From Otatea glauca (Eukaryota; Streptophyta; Magnoliopsida; Poales; Poaceae): a DNA stretch of 64,000 nucleotides. Location: positions 7,626,309 to 7,690,308 of the forward strand of contig CM070730.1 in the NCBI GenBank assembly GCA_036346275.1, read 5' to 3'. Below, piece by piece: positions 61,150-64,000 of the stretch (its first letter is position 1; every line of letters begins with the position of its first letter). A program made the translations under genes and the position numbers. The notes under the pieces are model-generated. The model ran no database searches and was not told the origin of the DNA. It saw only the letters and a list, made by a program, of their open reading frames with translations.

Positions 61150-64000
61150 TCAGCACTCTGGGTAGAAGGTGTGGTCCCTAGAGTAATCCTGGCAGTAGTA
61201 GTAGACCATGGAGTCGCGCTGCGCCCAGCGCATGGCGCCCACCTGCTGCGGGCAGAGCGCCGAGCCCGACGGCGACGCCGGCACGGGGCTGCAGCCCGAC
61301 GGCGGCGAGTCGGTGGCGCAACCGCCGATCTTGAGGTCGGCGAACCGCGACACGAACGGCTGGTACCGGTAGTCCGCCCGGTAGCGGCCGCCGTCGGTGG
61401 CCCAGTCGGAGGCGTCCCAGATGGAGCCGTACGCCCACATCTCCCGCTCCGGGAACGTCCCCTCCACCGTCTTCTCGTACCGCCTGATTGGCACGTCATC
61501 CACCAGGAACCTGCCAAATCAGTCGTCGGCAGCTCGCATTAATTGTCAGTTAGTTAACGGGACGCTAGCTACTACTAGTACACTCTCCACTGTACGAGGT
61601 GGTCCATTAATCCTTCCTAACAGATCTGTTCCGTCGGACTTGTAACAACCATTGTGTATATATTTCTTCGTGTAACTGAAGGCAATACTAAAGATAGTTT
61701 CTGTAATAGAAGGTTATCTTTATAAGATTTTATAATTATAATATAAAAAGTAATTATTATAGACAATAACTCACGTAATGATGACAGAGATACTTTCTTT
61801 CTCTTCTATATCAGTAAAAATCTTTTGTGACAAAATATATAGACTGCTAACATCACATCATTGTACATGTCCTAAGATGATTGAGCTACATGAAAATACT
61901 AAGGCCATGCTTATCTAATCGGGCCCAATCCAAGATACAGGGTGTGTTTGCTTGTTGCATGGCAGGCCTAGCGAGCGCATAGGCACAAACGACCAAAAAC
62001 AAGCGCCTAGGTAACTAGGCGCCATGGTTTAAAATCTCGGAGGTTCCATAAATGTTTTATTTATAAATATTATTGAGAATGGTCTATTTGCATATTTTAT
62101 AAACCTGTGCATGCCACATATATCTGAGCTTGCTCATGTCCTAGAGAATGATAATCGGTAGTTGTGGAGAGGAACAGTAAGTTATATAGTCTTCATACAT
62201 TCTGTTGGTTGAGTTGTACTGTACAAAGTATTTACATAGTCTTGATGTTTGTGGTGAAGTTTTCAATAAATAAAGATCAATGTCTGGAAATATTGTATGA
62301 CAGAAATAGCCCATATGAATAAGAGATATATAGGTCCTATGGATTATTCTTCAATGGATGATTGGAAATCACCCATTGCCCCAAGTGGAGTGGCATCTAG
62401 GCAACCAAATATGCCGGAGAAAGTTTTCACGAGGTCGATCCCCCCGTCGGGTAGTCCCATCACTGTTCGATCATGCCTTGAGATTTGTGTGATCAAGATT
62501 GGACAGTGATGGGGCAATCGGTGATGGATCCATATGATATAAGAAATTTCCAAGTATGCCCTTGTACGCAACTACATGTTTGGACTACTATACATAGAAG
62601 TGGGCACTCGGCCTGGGCTTTTTTGGGCCGCCCCGAGGCACGGCAGGCACGACCCCCGGTCCAAAGTCCGGTTCGGCAGGAAGTGGGCCATGCTGTACCG
62701 GCACGACACTGTAGCACGGGCCGTACTGGGCCCGATGACCTAGGATATAAGGAAGAAGCCCAGCATGAAAGTTACCGACCCGCAGAGTATGAGCGTCATG
62801 GACGTATCCAACAGCATGGACGTCACCCCCATCGCCGACACCAATCTCTCCCTCTCTCGCCCGTCTCTCTCAATCTCTCTCGCCTGTCTTCCTCACTCTC
62901 TTTCTCGCCCATTGCCCCATTTCTCACTTGTGTTCAGCACATCCCCTCGCTCTCTGTAACTGATTAAGAATAAATAAATTTTAGTTCATTTTTCCATAAT
63001 ATGTGTGTCCACCGCCTCAACTCCATGCGTCTCCAGCTCCTTTCCTCTCGTCGTAATAGTGCAAATGGGCCATGCCTAGACTCGCTGAAGGCGAATGGGG
63101 CCGGCACGGCACGGAACGGCGAGCACGATGGGCCGTCGCGGCGTCACGGTTTAGACACGAAGCAGGATAAACTCGTGTCGGGTCATCCCGGCACGGCACG
63201 ACGCCCACCTCTAACTATAGAGGAGCCACACAGTGCATACGTACAGGATTTGGTCTGGGTTCCAGAGGATGGCATAGTGGTGTAAGCTGGCGGTGGGGTC
63301 GAACCAGAGGTGGAACCTCATCTCCCGGCCGATGATGGTGCCGTCGCCGCTGCCGCGCACGTAGACGTTCGTCTGCAGCGTGTACGGCTCCCCCGGCACC
63401 GTCCCCAGAAGCTCCATGTCGATCTCGTCGTGGTGACCCGGGTACTGCTCAGTGTTCGACAGCTGCATGGTACATACCATACACAGATCACAGCCACAAA
63501 CCACAACGACGACATCTCGTAATTGTAACACTTGCAGGATTCAGCAGCTAGCCATGTTGACGGCAGGACACATATGTTACCCACGTACGTAGAAGGCCGT
63601 GTTGACGCCGGCGGTGTAGCCCGGCTGCACCTTGATTGACGCGCCGAAGTAGCCGTTCCGGTATGATCGCGTCGACTTGAACCCGCTTCCTGCAAGAATA
63701 TAATGAAGAACCAACCATTTCTGGAACCTGATCGGCCGGTGCACTTTCGTCAGATGGACAAATTGATCAATCGATCAGATGATCACCTGAGCTACGGTCC
63801 ATCCACACGGTCAGGGACTTCTGGTCCCGCGAGAGAGTCTGGTGCTGCGGGCCCCACAGGGTGATGTAGCCCTCGGAGAAGGCCAGCGACCTGAACATTT
63901 TGCTGGGGTAGTAGCCAGGAGATGGCTGAGCTCTGCAGAAACGCAGCATCATGAGTAGGAGAATGCATGCAAGGAGAAGAGCTGCTTGTCGGAGATGATC
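61150..64000 (-). CDS. Xyloglucan endotransglucosylase/hydrolase, group III-A-like, 5' end beyond window
   Basis: Exons (minus): 63787 to beyond 64000, 63589-63689, 63245-63462, 61150-61510, in one frame with GT-AG introns. GH16 enzymes of this family cut and rejoin or hydrolyse xyloglucan in the wall. The first exon encodes a hydrophobic signal peptide ([14 protein letters not shown]) running to the window edge. The catalytic motif is [10 protein letters not shown] with both acidic residues, followed by [37 protein letters not shown] and [17 protein letters not shown]. The C-terminal XET domain ends [14 protein letters not shown] with the conserved Cys pairs. The VYVRGSGDG and IPIRRY-type blocks resemble XTH31/32 (mainly hydrolase). 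The start codon is outside the window. Confidence 0.93.
62595..63213. mobile_element. Non-autonomous hAT element in XTH intron
   Basis: 619 bp. Left end TAGAAGTGGGCACTCGGCCT, right-end complement TAGAGGTGGGCGTCGTGCCG. The flanks ACTATACA (62587-62594) and ACTATAGA (63214-63221) match at seven of eight. The interior has GGCACGG repeats near both ends and TCTCTC-rich sequence. It lies in the 1.7-kb last intron of the XTH gene. Confidence 0.82.

Noticed and set aside
62297..62967. Open frames in the XTH intron
   Set aside because: They fall in intron and hAT element sequence and match no protein family I recognise.

Overview
This is plant nuclear DNA, almost certainly from a grass (Poaceae). 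It has GC-rich first exons, multi-exon genes with short AT-rich introns, grass-type MITEs, Copia, hAT and solo-LTR insertions, and proteins of plant families (SIAMESE-type CDK inhibitor, FRA8-like GT47, group III-A-like XTH). No bacterial operons, CRISPR arrays, phage genes or tRNA genes were seen. From memory, the rice EL2 CDK inhibitor, a FRA8-like GT47 and the arsenate reductase ACR2.2 lie close together near one end of chromosome 3. The gene order here suggests the same neighbourhood, which I could not check.

Layout. 1-5065 is the 5' part of a decayed Copia element read on the minus strand, with its LTR at 4840-5065. 5.2-6.1 kb holds a Stowaway-like MITE and then an intronless SMR/EL2-type CDK inhibitor (+). 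7.1-8.4 kb holds a 631-bp Mutator-like fold-back element with a perfect 10-bp target duplication, then another MITE. 8978-18474 is a 25-exon VPS50/syndetin gene (-). 20.3-24.9 kb is a non-autonomous LTR element nested in a MITE. 25920-34875 is a 14-exon GT4-like glycosyltransferase gene (-); its 2.5-kb intron is filled with MITEs and a 110-bp minisatellite. 35946-36556 is a secreted Ole e 1-domain protein (-), head to head with a three-exon FRA8-like GT47 gene (+, 37356-39469). 40.4-46.4 kb is an LTR broken by a hAT transposon and a hAT MITE. 46.4-49.8 kb is a CcmE pseudogene split by a 2.6-kb solo LTR. 51.4-52.4 kb is a CDC25/ACR2-type arsenate reductase pseudogene. 52994-59604 is a 13-exon RFWD3-type RING/WD40 ubiquitin ligase (+), with LINE and solo-LTR insertions in its introns. 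61150-64000 is an XTH gene (-) running off the right edge.

I built the exon models by hand from splice sites. In every multi-exon model the exon lengths keep one reading frame from start (or window edge) to stop: 3225, 2979, 510, 1272 and 1737 nt for the complete ones. The genes are independent housekeeping or cell-wall genes and do not form a pathway. GT47, XTH and possibly the GT4-like enzyme act on wall or Golgi glycans, VPS50 acts in endosomal recycling, RFWD3 in DNA-damage ubiquitination and the SMR protein in cell-cycle arrest.

I saw no convincing undescribed system. The most notable items are two pseudogenes of conserved genes (CcmE and ACR2-like), the near-palindromic Mutator-like element and the layered transposon nests.
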